Below, piece after piece: positions 47,284-57,229 of a stretch of DNA of 64,000 nucleotides. The stretch's first letter is position 1. Each line of letters begins with the position of its first letter. The DNA is from JADGOV01 sp963814355 (GTDB taxonomy: Bacteria; Actinomycetota; Actinomycetes; JADGOV01), in the NCBI GenBank assembly GCA_963814355.1, contig CAWFCZ010000018.1, forward strand, positions 620,001 through 684,000. Direction: 5' to 3'. Both the position numbers and the translations under genes were made by a program. The notes beneath the pieces are model-generated. The model saw only the letters and a program-made list of their open reading frames with translations, had not been told where the DNA came from and searched no databases.

Positions 47284-48658
47284 ATGACGCGCGCCATCGC
47301 GGCCGATTATCTGGTGGTGGGAGCGGGCGCCATGGGGATGGCCTTCACCGACGCCCTGACCGACCACGCCGACGTTCGGGTGGCGCTAGTCGACCGCCGT
47401 CACAGCGCCAGTGGGCACTGGCTCGAGGCCTACCCGTTCGTCCGTTTGCACCAGGCGTCGGCGTTCTACGGGGTGGCTTCGATACTCCTCGGCGACGGTC
47501 AGGTGCAGGAGCACGGACCGGAGCAGGGCCTGCAGGAGCGGCCACCCAGGCGGAGGTTTGCGCCTACTACGCTCGGACGCTCGACCGGATGCTGGGCTCG
47601 GGCCGGGTGGAGTTCCACCCCAACAGCGAGTATGTGGGCGGCCGCACGGTCGTCTCGCGGATCTCCGGTGAACGGTTCGAAGCGCCGGAGCGGTGTCGGG
47701 TCGTCGACGCCCGCTACCTGGCGCCCACCATTCCCGCCGAGGTGCCACCCCCCTTCGGCGTCGCCGAGGGCGCCCGGGTGGTGCCGGTCAACGCGCTAGC
47801 GGGGCTTGAGGAGGCACCGCGCCAGTACGTCGTCGTCGGATCCGGCAAGACCGCGACCGACGCGTGCATCTGGCTGCTGTCGCGCGGTGTGGACCCTGAT
47901 TCGGTGTGTTGGGTGCGGCCCCGCGACCCGTGGATGCTCAACCGGGCCGTCATCCAGCCAGATCCCGCGGTCTTCTTGGGAACCGCAGCCGCATCATGCA
48001 GGCAGCCGAGGCGTCAACCTCGTTGGAGGACTTGTTCCTCCGGCTGGAGGATGCCGGCGTGATGCTACGCATCGATCAAACGGTGATGCCGACGATGGCC
48101 AAGACGCCGACGCTGGCGAAGTGGGAGCTCGAGCACCTTCGGGCACTTGAGAACGTGGTACGGCGCGGCCACATCCATAGCGTCGACCGGGGCAGGCTCA
48201 GCTTCGGTGACGGAGCTGTGGCCATCGCCGACGATGCCCTGGTCGTACACTGTGCGGCCGAGGGCCTGAAGTATCCGCCGTTGGTTCCCGTCTGGCGACC
48301 CGAGGCGATCACGTTGCAGCCGATCCGGGCCGGCTTCCCGTGCTTCGGCGCGGCAGTCATCGGGTACGTCGAGGGGACCCGCGTCGGGGACACCGAGAAG
48401 AACCGACTCTGTCCACCGACGCCATACCCCGACTCGATGGCGCAGTGGGCGAGGATGAATGTCCTGGGCACCAAGGCGGCCGAGGCGTATTCGGCTGAGC
48501 CAGACATCAAAGAGTGGTCTGACCGGGTCGCGATCAACCCGGCACGGATCCCACCCGGACATCCGGGATCGGCTGCCCTGGACAACGCACGCGAACGCTT
48601 GGCCAAACACACCCGGTCGGGACTGGCCCAGCTCGCCAAGCTGAGTGAGCCGCGATGA
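47284..48658 (+). pseudogene. FAD/NAD(P)-binding oxidoreductase, two frameshifts
   Basis: The FAD motif is ADYLVVGAGAMGMAFTDAL with GHWLEAYPFVRLHQASAFYG. The frame shifts near 47540; APRQYVVVGSGKTATDACIW (second dinucleotide motif) follows, then another shift near 47985, and the C-terminal part from MLRIDQTVMPTMAKTPTLAK runs to SGLAQLAKLSEPR. Corrected length is about 458 residues. It resembles flavin monooxygenase-like proteins. ATG 47284 is preferred. Likely inactive. Confidence 0.8.
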
Positions 48659-48698
48659 CGCCAACGGGTCCCGGGCGAGCTTGAAACGGGGCACCAGC

Positions 48699-49256
48699 AG
48701 GCAGTTCTTGCCTGCTCGCGCGAAGGCGGCCTAGCGTCGATAGACCCCGAGGCGAGAGCGGCGAGGTGGTTCCGTGATCATCGAACTGGTGCGGTACGGA
48801 ACAGAGCTCAGCCACGACGAGGTAGTGAATCGATTCCAGGACCGAGTTGACGCTACCGAGCCGTCCTTGGCCTCGTGCGGAAGTACCACGTCTACTACGT
48901 GGGGAGCAACCACTTCGGCGGCTTATAGGTTGGGAATCCCCCGAGGCGTTACGAACTGGCGAGAAGGCAAACTCGCAGAGACCCTCGCCGCGGCGTATCA
49001 CGTTACCGACAGCCCGAACTCTGAAGAGTCCGAGGTGCTGCTGGTCCTCCATGGTCAGAGTGGTCCTTCTCTGACGTCCGCGGCCTGCGCACGGGCGTGG
49101 GGAACGCCTGGTTACGCCGTTGGGTGCGGGACTCTGCCGATGAGCGTTCACCCGCGTAGCGTCGGTGACGCACCTGGCACTGTCGACGTCCACTTCTCTC
49201 TCGTCCCGGTTCGGACGGGCTGCTCCCCACCGTTCAGCGGAGGGCGTCGACGCATG
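48699..49256 (+). repeat. Segmental duplication, copy 2
   Basis: Diverged second copy of 45369-45940, containing the same upstream block and a degenerate monooxygenase-like gene. Similarity fades after the GAGGGCGTCGACGC segment near 49250. Confidence 0.7.
48774..49073 (+). pseudogene. YdhR-like protein, degenerate second copy
   Basis: Begins MIIELVRYGTELSHDEVVNR and ends NWREGKLAETLAAAYHVTDS, then SEVLLVLHGQSG, both matching copy 1. Between about 48852 and 48935 two compensating indels replace the middle: the original frame there reads YRAVLGLVRKYHVYYVGSNH then FGGL and a TAG where copy 1 has Tyr. The core strand residues are thus lost. Confidence 0.7.
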
Positions 49257-49617
49257 GAGCTGTGCGATCCGCCCCCCTTGTCGGCGCGGCGACCGAGAAG
49301 AGTCCAGCAAGGAGCGTGCTGGATCCAGCCGGACGCCGCTGCGGAGTCGCCGCGCAGCGGCAACAGGAACACAAGGCCGATGGCAGCCTACGCAGCCCGG
49401 GTAGTCTTGCCTCGGCAACCAACCGCTCGGGGGCGAACTCGAGCGCCCGGTCGGCCTGACCCAGCCACCACGTCGAGTCCTGCCAGGCGACCAGGTCATC
49501 GCCGGAGAGCTCGCAAAGCCGGTGAGCACGTGACCATGGCTCGTCGGCTCGGCGAACCCGACGCGCGGAGTGCGCCGCGCGTGCCCGCCGGAGCAACTCG
49601 GCCTGATCGCTCACCAC
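49234..49617 (-). pseudogene. LuxR/TPR regulator, N-terminal fragment
   Basis: VSDQAELLRRARAAHSARRV, then HRLCELSGDDLVAWQDSTWW and LGQADRALEFAPERLVAEA, match the N-terminal TPR part of ATP-independent LuxR regulators. The related, longer gene at 52.56-54.19 kb starts the same way (LQRAREAYERRDWVAAYRAL). The remainder and the DNA-binding domain are absent. Confidence 0.55.
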
Positions 49618-49761
49618 CGATCGTCACCGACCAGCTTATGGACAAGGCCGCAGGGACTCACGACTGTCGCGTTGCGATGGTGAGGAACTTTCATCGACCG
49701 CGGAGACGATTGGGTATCCAATCCGATGCGGGTTCGGCGGTGGGTTCCTAGCGTCGGAGTC

Positions 49762-50722
49762 ATGGACACCGAGCACGTCATGACCCGAAGAGCCAGGAGG
49801 TCCCGCGACTCTGGCGATCCGGTCGCTGCCTTCCTCGATGCCGAGCAGCGGGTCCTCGACCTCTATCGGGTCACCGCGCATCGTCGGTACGTCGAGGTGC
49901 CGACGACCGGTGGTCAGGCGCAGGTGCTGGTGGTAGGTCAGGGGCCGCCGTTAGTGATGGTGATCGGCGGTGCTGTGCCGGCCGCGTTCTGGATCCCGCC
50001 GATGGCCCGGCTACCGGGCCGCTCGCTCTACGTGATCGAGCTGCCGGGGTTCGGGCTCACAGAATCCGGCCGTGTACCTCCCTGCGACGCTGCGGCGGAC
50101 CGCTGCCGAGTATCTGGCCGGCGACCTTGACGTCCTTGGCCTGGAAGCGACTCGCTTCGTGACCCAGTCGATGGGCTCCCTGTGCACTTCGTGGCTGGCG
50201 GCCGACCGGCCCGGGACGCTGACGTCACAGGTGATGATTGGCTGCCCGGTGTTCTTCCTCGATACCTTGGCGGTGCTGCCGTTCCGGCTGGCCTCCGTTC
50301 CCGGCCTCGGGTCGATGCTGATGGGCCCGCAGAGGCCGTCGACAGCCAACCCCGAGCGGGCGATGCGGACGGTCGGAGAGGATCCGGTGGGGTTCGGCGA
50401 GCTCCGCGACGTTCTCCTCGCCGCGCAGCGGCCGCCGACGTGCACCCCGAGCCTGCTGGCCCTGATGTGTGCGGTGATGAACTGGACCCGACCGCGATCG
50501 CAGATCCTGAGCACGCCTGACCAGCTGCGGAGGATCGGCCATCCGGTGCCGCTGGTCTGGGGGCAACAGGACCGCTTCGGAAAGCCCGAGGCCGGTCGCC
50601 GGACCGCCGAGTTGATTTCGGGCTCCGACCTGCGCCTGGCGCCCGGCGGCCACACTCTCTGGTTCCACCCTGCTGACCAGGTCGCCGAACTAGCCCGCGA
50701 GCACCTGAAGGCTGGGTCATGA
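49762..50722 (+). pseudogene. Alpha/beta hydrolase, frameshifted
   Basis: The first part (RRYVEVPTTGGQAQVLVVGQ, GPPLVMVIGGAVPAAFWIPP, RSLYVIELPGFGLTE) and second part (VYLPATLRRTAAEYLAGDLD, FVTQSMGSLCTSWLA, HPVPLVWGQQDRFGKPEAG, RLAPGGHTLWFHPADQV) are in different frames, with the break near 50065. The nucleophile elbow QSMGSL keeps Ser, and Asp and His are present. Corrected length is about 320 residues. The stop overlaps the DUF998 start. Confidence 0.78.
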
Positions 50723-51322
50723 GCACCGACGGCCCGCTCGTGTTCGGCGCAGCCACGGTGGTCCTCTTCGTCGTCGTCATGACGCTCGAGGGCGTACGGA
50801 GGCCCGGGTACGTCGCGGCGTACCACACGGGGAGCGAGCTTGAGCTCGGACCGGGCGGCTGGGTCCAGCGTGCGAACTTCCTCCCTGTGGGCTCGGGTTT
50901 CGCCGCCGTCGCGGTTGGAGTGCAGCGCACCCTCCAGACGACCGCCGGCGGTTCTGCTCGGCGTTGCGGCCCTGGGCCTGGTGATGGCCGCGATGTTCCC
51001 GCCGGACCCGGTTCGCGGATACCCGCCCGGCGGATCGAGCCGGACAGCCAGGCCCGAGACCCTGCACGCCAAGCTTCACGAGGTCAGTGGTCCGTTGATG
51101 ACCCTGGCCCTGTTCGGGGCCTGCATCGCGGTCGCCCGACGGCTCGAAGGTCTGTGGGTGATCTACACGCTCGCGACCGCGCTCGTCGGCTCGGTCACCA
51201 CCGTCTGGCTGATCGCCTCCTATCGCCGTGACGCCGCCAATACCGGCCTGGTGCAACGGGCGCTGATCGCCACGTACTGGCTGTGGATCACGATGCTCAG
51301 CGTCCACCTCGTCATTGGCTGA
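50719..51322 (+). pseudogene. DUF998 membrane protein, frameshifted
   Basis: Begins MSTDGPLVFGAATVVLFVVV and YVAAYHTGSELELGPGGWVQ. It breaks near 50945 in a CG-rich stretch and continues AVLLGVAALGLVMAAMFPPD, GPLMTLALFGACIAVARRLE, then TYWLWITMLSVHLVIG. Six to seven helices in total, as in DUF998. It overlaps the hydrolase stop by 4 bases. Confidence 0.78.
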
Positions 51323-51343
51323 CGACTCGAAGGAGAAGAGACC

Positions 51344-52447
51344 ATGACCAGCCAACACATCGAGACCCTCATCGTCGGCGCCGGACAGGCGGGTCTGGCC
51401 ACCGGCTATCACCTGACCCGGCGTGGCCGGGAGGTGCTGATCGTCGACGGCTACCATCGGATTGGCGACAACTGGCGCTGCCATTACGACTCCTTGAAGC
51501 TCTACTCGCCGGCGAGGTTCGACGGACTCCCGGGCATGGAGTTCCCCGGTGACCCGTGGCACTTCCCGGGCAAGGACGAGGTCGCCGACTTCCTCGAGGA
51601 GTACGCCGTGACCATGGAGCTGCCGGTGCGGCTACAGACCCAAGTGGACCGCGTGGTCCCCCGCGAATGCGGCGGGTTCACCGCCCATCTGGGGTCCGAC
51701 CGGGTCGAGTGCGACAACCTGGTCGTGGCCACCGGCACCTTCGGCCGCACGCCTCGAGTGCCCGACCTCGCGGCGTCGCTCTCGCCGGAGATCCGGCAGC
51801 TCCACTCCGCGGAGTACAAGAACCCGACCGAGCTCAAGCCCGGGACGACCCTAGTCGTCGGCGCCTCGCACTCCGGCTGCGACATCGCCTACGAGGTGGC
51901 CGCGGACCGGTCGACCCTACTGGTGGGACCCGACCGGGGCAACATCCCGTTGGAGTGGGACTCGGCCAGATTCAAGCTGGCCATGCCGGTTGCTGTCTTC
52001 GCCTGGAAGCACGTGCTCACCAGGCGTACGCCGATGGGTCGCAAGCAGATGCAGAAGGTGCGGCACCAGGGGGCGCCGAGCACCCGCGTGAAGCCGCACC
52101 ACCTGGCCGAGCGGGGCGTGGAACGCATCGAGCACAAGGTCACGGGCGTGTCCCCCTCCGGCAAGCCTGTGCTCAGCGATGGGCGGGTCCTCGACGTCGC
52201 CAACGTCGTCTGGGCGACCGGCTTCCGGCCGGACTTCCGCTGGGTCGAAGCGCCGATCACCGGCGACGACGGCTGGCCACGGGAGTACCGCGGCTTGGTC
52301 GAGGACGTGCCTGGACTGTTCTTCTGCGGGCTCTCGTTCCAGTTCTCGTTCAGCTCCATGGTCCTTCCCGGGGTCGGACAGGACGCGGCATACGTCGCCG
52401 GCAGGATCGACCAGCGTGCCGGGGCCCGAGCCCGAGTGACCGCCTGA
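51344..52447 (+). CDS. Flavin-containing monooxygenase-like oxidoreductase
   Basis: A 367-residue FAD/NAD(P)-dependent protein. FAD loop ETLIVGAGQAGLATGYHLTR, flavin-contact GDNWRCHYDSLKLYSPARF, NADPH loop TTLVVGASHSGCDIAYEVA, and VVWATGFRPDFRWVEAPITG are seen. It is close to the CzcO/YfjP-type and FMO-like group. Substrate unknown. ATG 51344 follows GAAGGAGAAGAGACC. Intact between two decayed genes. Confidence 0.88.
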   Translation: MTSQHIETLIVGAGQAGLATGYHLTRRGREVLIVDGYHRIGDNWRCHYDSLKLYSPARFDGLPGMEFPGDPWHFPGKDEVADFLEEYAVTMELPVRLQTQVDRVVPRECGGFTAHLGSDRVECDNLVVATGTFGRTPRVPDLAASLSPEIRQLHSAEYKNPTELKPGTTLVVGASHSGCDIAYEVAADRSTLLVGPDRGNIPLEWDSARFKLAMPVAVFAWKHVLTRRTPMGRKQMQKVRHQGAPSTRVKPHHLAERGVERIEHKVTGVSPSGKPVLSDGRVLDVANVVWATGFRPDFRWVEAPITGDDGWPREYRGLVEDVPGLFFCGLSFQFSFSSMVLPGVGQDAAYVAGRIDQRAGARARVTA

Positions 52448-52561
52448 GGCCGCGTGCGAAGCCCGGTCGCAAGGCCGCACCTCGCCGACGGCGGACGTCA
52501 TCGAGGCCCGCAGGAAGGACACCATGTGGCTAGGCTCGAGGTGCACGAGGAGGTGGATGAG

Positions 52562-54190
52562 ATGGAGGTTGTCCAGGATCTCCAACGGGCGCGGGAGGCA
52601 TACGAGCGGCGCGACTGGGTGGCGGCGTATCGAGCCCTCTCCGACCTCGACGACACGGAGCTGAAGGCCGAGGACTTCCTGGCACTGCCACCACCGCCTA
52701 CCTGCTCGGTCGGCGCAACGACTGTGTGCACGCGCTCTCCAGCGGGCGTATCAGGCGGCCGTGGGGTCCGGGGACCGGCAGGCGGGCGTTCGCGCGGCGT
52801 ACCTGATGACCATCACCTTGTGGCAGGCGGGAGAGCTGGCCGTCGGCAATGGCTGGCAGGCCCGGGCCGGGCGGCTCCTGAGCGAGCTCGACAACGATGT
52901 GGCCGAGCGTGGCTACCTGCACGACCTGGACATGATGGGGCACATCCTCTCCGGTGAGTTCGGTGAGGCGTTCCCACTGGCGCCACAGATCACCGACTGC
53001 GGTCGACACCACGACGAGCCGGACCTGCTCGCGCTCGGACTGCACGCCGAGGGTCGGCTGATGCTCTATCGGGCTCAGTGGCCGATGGCCTGAAGCGGAT
53101 GGACGAGGCGCTGGCTGGCGTCATGGCTGGCGGGGTGACCGCGGTAACGGCCGGACGGGTCTATTGCTCCACGATCGAGGCCTGCCAGGAGGTCTCCGAC
53201 TACGGCCGCGCCGGTGCGTGGACCCACGCGCTGACCACGTGGTGCGAGAACCAGCCGGGGCTGGTCGCCTTCACCGGGCAATGTGCGACCCATCGGGGCC
53301 AACTGCTACGCCTGCACGGCGCGTACGCCGAGGGGGTCGAGGAACTCCAACGGGCGGTCGACCGATATCTGGCCGTCGGCGGCGACCCCGCCCTCGGACT
53401 CGCCCACTACGAGCTCGCCGAGACCCACCGACTGCGCGGCGAGTACGACGACGCTGACGCTGGATACCGTCGTGCAGCCGAGCACGGTCATCCCTGCCAG
53501 CCGAGACGTGCGCTGCTCTGGTTGGCCAGCGGGCGACCTGATGCGGCGGCAGCGGCGGTACGTCGGCTGCTCGCCGAGCTCAAAGACCCCGTGCGCCGCT
53601 CGCAGATCCTGGCGGCGGCTGTGGAGGTGCAGTTGGCTACCGGCGACACCGATGGCGCCGCTCAGCTCTGCGAGGAGCTCCGGATGATCGGGGAGACGTT
53701 CGGCTGCACCGCCCTTCAGGCCGCGGGCGAGTACGCCCTCGCGACCGCCGAGCTGGCCCAGGGTGCACCCGAGCCGGCACTCCAGGCGGCACGCCGAGCG
53801 GTGGAGGGCTGGTCACAGCTCTCCGCTCCCTATGAGATAGCGCAGAGCCGGCGGGCAGTCGGCCAGGCGCTGCGCCTCCTCGGTGACGAGGAGTCAGCAC
53901 TCGCCGACCTGACCGCCGCCAGGAAGACCTTCGCCGATCTCGGCGCCGGTCCAGCCGAACAGGAGACCGCCGCCCTGCTCGGGGAGGACAGCGCGCCCGG
54001 CGGGCTCAGCCCGCGTGAGCTCGAGGTGCTGCGGCTAGTTGCCGCCGGCAGGGCCAACTCGGAGATCGCCGCAGAGCTTGTGCTCTCGGAGAAGACCGTG
54101 TCGCGACACCTCTCCAACATCTTCTCCAAGCTCGATGTCGGTTCCCGGACCGCAGCGGCGGCATTCGCCTATGAGCACCGGTTGCTCTGA
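52562..54190 (+). pseudogene. LuxR/TPR regulator, frameshifted
   Basis: N-terminus MEVVQDLQRAREAYERRDWV, then a break near 52690 to AYLLGRRNDCVHALQRAYQA and GNGWQARAGRLLSELDNDVA, and a second break near 53078 where one G appears missing. Thereafter a clean frame of about 370 residues with TPR repeats runs to a LuxR helix-turn-helix (LSPRELEVLRLVAAGRANSE, then LSEKTVSRHLSNIFSKLDVG). The C-terminal part could still be made as a separate protein. Confidence 0.78.
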
Positions 54191-54287
54191 ACCGGCGCAA
54201 CAAACTCGGCTCGCTGGACGGGCACAGCTCGTCGGTCAAATCAGGTGCAATCTCCAGCGAATGTGTCGTCGGGGTTAGGCTCCCGGT

Positions 54288-55445
54288 GTGGGCTCGGCGC
54301 GTGACGACAGCCACACAGCCCAGCAGGTTCGATTCTGCCGCGGCCGCGATGGCGTGCGCCTAGCCTATGCGTCTCATGGCAGTGGTCCTCCTCTGCTGAT
54401 CAACTCCTGCTGGCTCAGCCATCTCGAGTACGACTGGCAGAGTCCGGTCTGGCGTCACTACTTGTCCGACCTCGGTTCCTTTGCGTCGGTGCTGCGCTAC
54501 GACGAGCGCGGGTTCGGCTTGTCGGACTGGGACATCGATGACTTCTCCCTCGACGCCCGGCTGGCCGACCTGGAGTGCGTGGTGGACGCGGCCGGGCTTG
54601 ACCGTTTCGCCCTGATGGGGATGTCCGGTGGCGCTCCCGTGGCTGTGTCCTACGCTGCGGCACACCCTGAACGGGTCACTCGCCTCGTGTTGCATGGCTC
54701 GGCCGTCGTGGGTTGCTTCGGCGAGACGGGCGACGAGGAGGCCGAAGAGGCCTTCCTGGCAATGATCCGAGCCGGCTGGGCACGCCCCGACAGCCTTTTC
54801 CGGCGCATGTTCACCAACATCTTCATCCCGAATGCCACCGAGGAACAGATGGTGTGGATGGATGAGCTGCAGCGGGTGTCGACCTCGACCGAGAACGCTG
54901 CCGCCGGACGCGCGGCCCGGCGCGCGATCGATGTGACGGCCGAACTACCCCGGATCACGGCGGAGACGCTCATCCTTCACGCTCGCGGAGACCGCGCGTC
55001 TCCGTTCCGTTGGGGTCGAGAGCTCGCGGCCAGGATCGCGCATTCCCGTCTGGTGGCGCTCGAGTCCGACAATCACATCCTGCTGGAGGGCGAACCGGCG
55101 TGGGAGGTCTTCCGCGACCAGGTGCGTGACTTCCTCCGTCGGGACGGACCAACCGCCCAGCCCACATCAACTCTCTCGCCACGGGAGCGCGACATCCTCA
55201 TCGAGGCAGCCTCCGGGTACGGCAACGCCGAGATCGCTGCACGCCTCCACCTGAGCGGTCGCACGGTCGAGCGCCACCTTCAGAACGCCTACCTGAAGCT
55301 GGGCGTGTCCGGGAAGACCGCACGCGCAGCGGCTGTCGCGGCACTCCTGGGCGACACCGCGACGAGAGGCAGGCTACGCGTTGACCGCCAGAGCGCCGAC
55401 AACAGAGTCGTCAACTTGCGCGTTGCTGCCGATGCCGACACGTGA
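54288..55445 (+). CDS. Alpha/beta hydrolase fused to a LuxR DNA-binding domain
   Basis: A 385-residue two-domain regulator. Residues about 15-280 form an alpha/beta hydrolase with nucleophile elbow ALMGMSGGAPVAVSYAAAHP, acid in LILHARGDRASPF and His in ALESDNHILLEGEP, so the triad looks complete. Residues about 295-355 form a LuxR helix-turn-helix (TLSPRERDILIEAASGYGNA, RTVERHLQNAYLKLGVSGKT). The hydrolase probably serves as ligand sensor or makes its own signal; this is inference. GTG 54288. Intact; an OsmC gene follows 49 bp after it. Confidence 0.85.
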   Translation: MGSARDDSHTAQQVRFCRGRDGVRLAYASHGSGPPLLINSCWLSHLEYDWQSPVWRHYLSDLGSFASVLRYDERGFGLSDWDIDDFSLDARLADLECVVDAAGLDRFALMGMSGGAPVAVSYAAAHPERVTRLVLHGSAVVGCFGETGDEEAEEAFLAMIRAGWARPDSLFRRMFTNIFIPNATEEQMVWMDELQRVSTSTENAAAGRAARRAIDVTAELPRITAETLILHARGDRASPFRWGRELAARIAHSRLVALESDNHILLEGEPAWEVFRDQVRDFLRRDGPTAQPTSTLSPRERDILIEAASGYGNAEIAARLHLSGRTVERHLQNAYLKLGVSGKTARAAAVAALLGDTATRGRLRVDRQSADNRVVNLRVAADADT

Positions 55446-55494
55446 GTCGCGCTTCTACCATCGACGACCAAAGTCACTCGCACCAGGAGGACAC

Positions 55495-55974
55495 ATGGTC
55501 GCCACCCTCGCCGCAACCGAGAAGTTCACCAACGACCCCGCGTCGGCCCAGACACGTCCCGTTGTCTCGGCAGTCCTCGCCAACGGACACGCCCGCATCT
55601 CAGGGGGACCGTTCAACTGGGATTCCGACCTGCCATCGGTCATCGGAGGCACCAACCATGCCCCCAGTCCAACCGCGTACCTACTCGGCGCGCTAGCCGG
55701 ATGCGCGGTCACGTTCATCCACGACACCCTCGCGCCGGAGTTCGAGGTCGTGATCGACGACGTGCGCGCCGAGTCCACCTGTAGCGCGGATCTCGCGGGC
55801 CTCGTGGCCCTGGGCGGCCACGATCCCGCACTGACCGATCTGAGCCTGGCGATCCAGATCAGCTCGCCGAGTGATCCCGAACGCATCGCCGCGATGCGTC
55901 GTGCGTGGGAGGAGCGCTGCCCGATCTATCTCGCGCTGCTGAGCCCCAACGCCGTAAGTCTCTCCTTCCGCTGA
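55495..55974 (+). CDS. OsmC-family peroxide-detoxification protein
   Basis: A 159-residue OsmC/Ohr-fold protein: NHAPSPTAYLLGALAGCAVT with the first redox Cys and EERCPIYLALLSPNAVSLSF with the second. These cysteines normally reduce organic hydroperoxides. ATG 55495 is chosen because CCAGGAGG lies just upstream. It probably shares a transcript with the preceding regulator, which may control it. Intact. Confidence 0.88.
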   Translation: MVATLAATEKFTNDPASAQTRPVVSAVLANGHARISGGPFNWDSDLPSVIGGTNHAPSPTAYLLGALAGCAVTFIHDTLAPEFEVVIDDVRAESTCSADLAGLVALGGHDPALTDLSLAIQISSPSDPERIAAMRRAWEERCPIYLALLSPNAVSLSFR

Positions 55975-56229
55975 CCGGCTCACGGATCACTGAGCAGCGC
56001 CGGAGCCGCCGGCGTTCGAGCTCTGCTCCTCCTCGGAAGCGGCGGGTTCGTCAGATTTTCTGTGTAAGGGGCATCGGCTAGTTGTGTTTAGCCCGGATGC
56101 ACCGCGCAGCTGGGTGAGCGCGTGTAGTTGATCTTCGTTCGGTGGTTGGTTGTTGGGGGCGTGGCGAAGTTGCCGGTCTGCTCGGCTTTCCACTTGAGTC
56201 TCCGGTCGGGCCTGTCGGCGGTGGACGGG
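55975..56229. other. Region with a possible IS256-type end
   Basis: CAGATTTTCTGTGTAAGGGG at about 56052-56071 resembles the terminal repeat of mutator (IS256)-type elements. No matching transposase was found, so it is at most a solitary end left by deletion. Confidence 0.35.
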
Positions 56230-56790
56230 TCAGGCTCTGATGGGTGGTCCGGTCGCGGCGGTGAAGAGCCGTTGCCAGGGTTCGGCCCAGGGCCAGGCGG
56301 CGGGCAGCCGCAGGGTTGATCGGCGGGCTGATCGGGTGAGTCGGGCTGCGACGCTGATCAGCTGCCGGCGGATGGTCGCTGTCGTCGCCTTCGTATGAAT
56401 GGTCGAGGCCAGCGTTCCGACTGCGCGGGTGAGGTTGAAGGCCATCGCGGCCAGGACGAGCCAGGCCGAGTTGGCGGCGAAGTGCCCCGACGGCAGGTGC
56501 GCGAGCGGCCCGTTCTTCAGATCGGCGATGACCTGCTCGATGATTGCGTGACGGCGGTGATCACGTTCGGCCTGGAGCATCGGCAGCGGGAGTCGGTGAA
56601 CACCGCGTGGTGGCGCCAGACCCGGAACAGCTCACCTTGGGCGTTCACCTGGACGTGGTCGGGGTTCTGGTCACGGACTCGCCGCACGATCAGCCGTCCC
56701 GTGACCAGCCGGGATTTTGGTTTGGAGGTGAACGCGGTGAACGGCACCTCGGCGACCTCGGCATGGCGCGTCGATGACCCAGAAGCCCCC
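56230..56790 (-). pseudogene. IS1380-family transposase, C-terminal remnant
   Basis: AEVAEVPFTAFTSKPKSRLV, RVRDQNPDHVQVNAQGELFR and WRHHAVFTDSR in one frame, then AERDHRRHAIIEQVIADLKN, GPLAHLPSGHFAANSAWLVL and LPAAWPWAEPWQRLFTAATG in another, with a break near 56575. This is the last about 40% of an IS1380 transposase including the catalytic Glu segment. It is not the same subgroup as the copy in the kdp operon. The 5' part is missing. Confidence 0.8.
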
Positions 56791-56909
56791 CTGGCACCAG
56801 GCCAGATTCGAGGTCCCGAGACCTTGAAGTGGATCCTCGAACTGCACGTTGAGCCCCGCACATACCGACCGACGACTAAGTCCACGCCAACCGCGAGCGC
56901 CCAACCTCA

Positions 56910-56933
56910 GCCCCCGTCGATCATGGCGGGGGC
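56910..56933 (+). terminator. Stem-loop terminator candidate
   Basis: GCCCCCG (56910-56916) pairs with CGGGGGC (56927-56933), a 7-bp stem followed by TTCTTC. It is a plausible rho-independent terminator for plus-strand transcripts. Confidence 0.45.
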
Positions 56934-57064
56934 TTCTTCATGTGCCTGGCTCCAATCCTCCACTCAGGCCCGTTCAACCCCTCCTCCAGACGTAGATCCC
57001 TCCACGGCCCACGCTCAGTGCACCATGATCACTAGTAAATCGCTAGAAAATCCGGAAAGCAGAA

Positions 57065-57090
57065 GGGCCATGATCCGGAAATCATGGCCC
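57065..57090 (-). terminator. Terminator downstream of tRNA-fMet
   Basis: A perfect 10-bp inverted repeat, GGGCCATGAT and ATCATGGCCC, with a 6-nt loop, lies 15 bp beyond the encoded CCA of the tRNA (minus strand). On the minus strand it is followed by CTTCTGCTTTCC, a moderately T-rich run. Confidence 0.75.
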
Positions 57091-57105
57091 TGACCTACAC
57101 TTATG

Positions 57106-57182
57106 TGGTAGCGGGGGCAGGATTTGAACCTGCGACCTCTGGGTTATGAGCCCAGCGAGCTACCGAGCTGCTCCACCCCGCG
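57106..57182 (-). tRNA. tRNA-fMet (CAU), initiator, CCA encoded
   Basis: 77 nt on the minus strand starting CGCGGGGTGGAGCAGCTCGG and ending with an encoded CCA. The anticodon stem has the three G:C pairs (GGG...CCC) around CTCATAA that mark initiators, and the first base C faces A at 72 (no Watson-Crick 1-72 pair), also an initiator feature. The T-loop GGTTCAAATCC is present. It lies at the right edge of the decayed region. Confidence 0.95.
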
Positions 57183-57229
57183 TCGACTCCCCCATCATAG
57201 GTCCGCGGGAACGCCCCGGCAAACCGGAG

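Noticed and set aside
57106..57182. Search for an attL copy of the tRNA-fMet 3' end near 16.5-17.5 kb
   Set aside because: No stretch there matches GGTTCAAATCCTGCCCCCGC or its complement by eye, so no island boundary pair is claimed.
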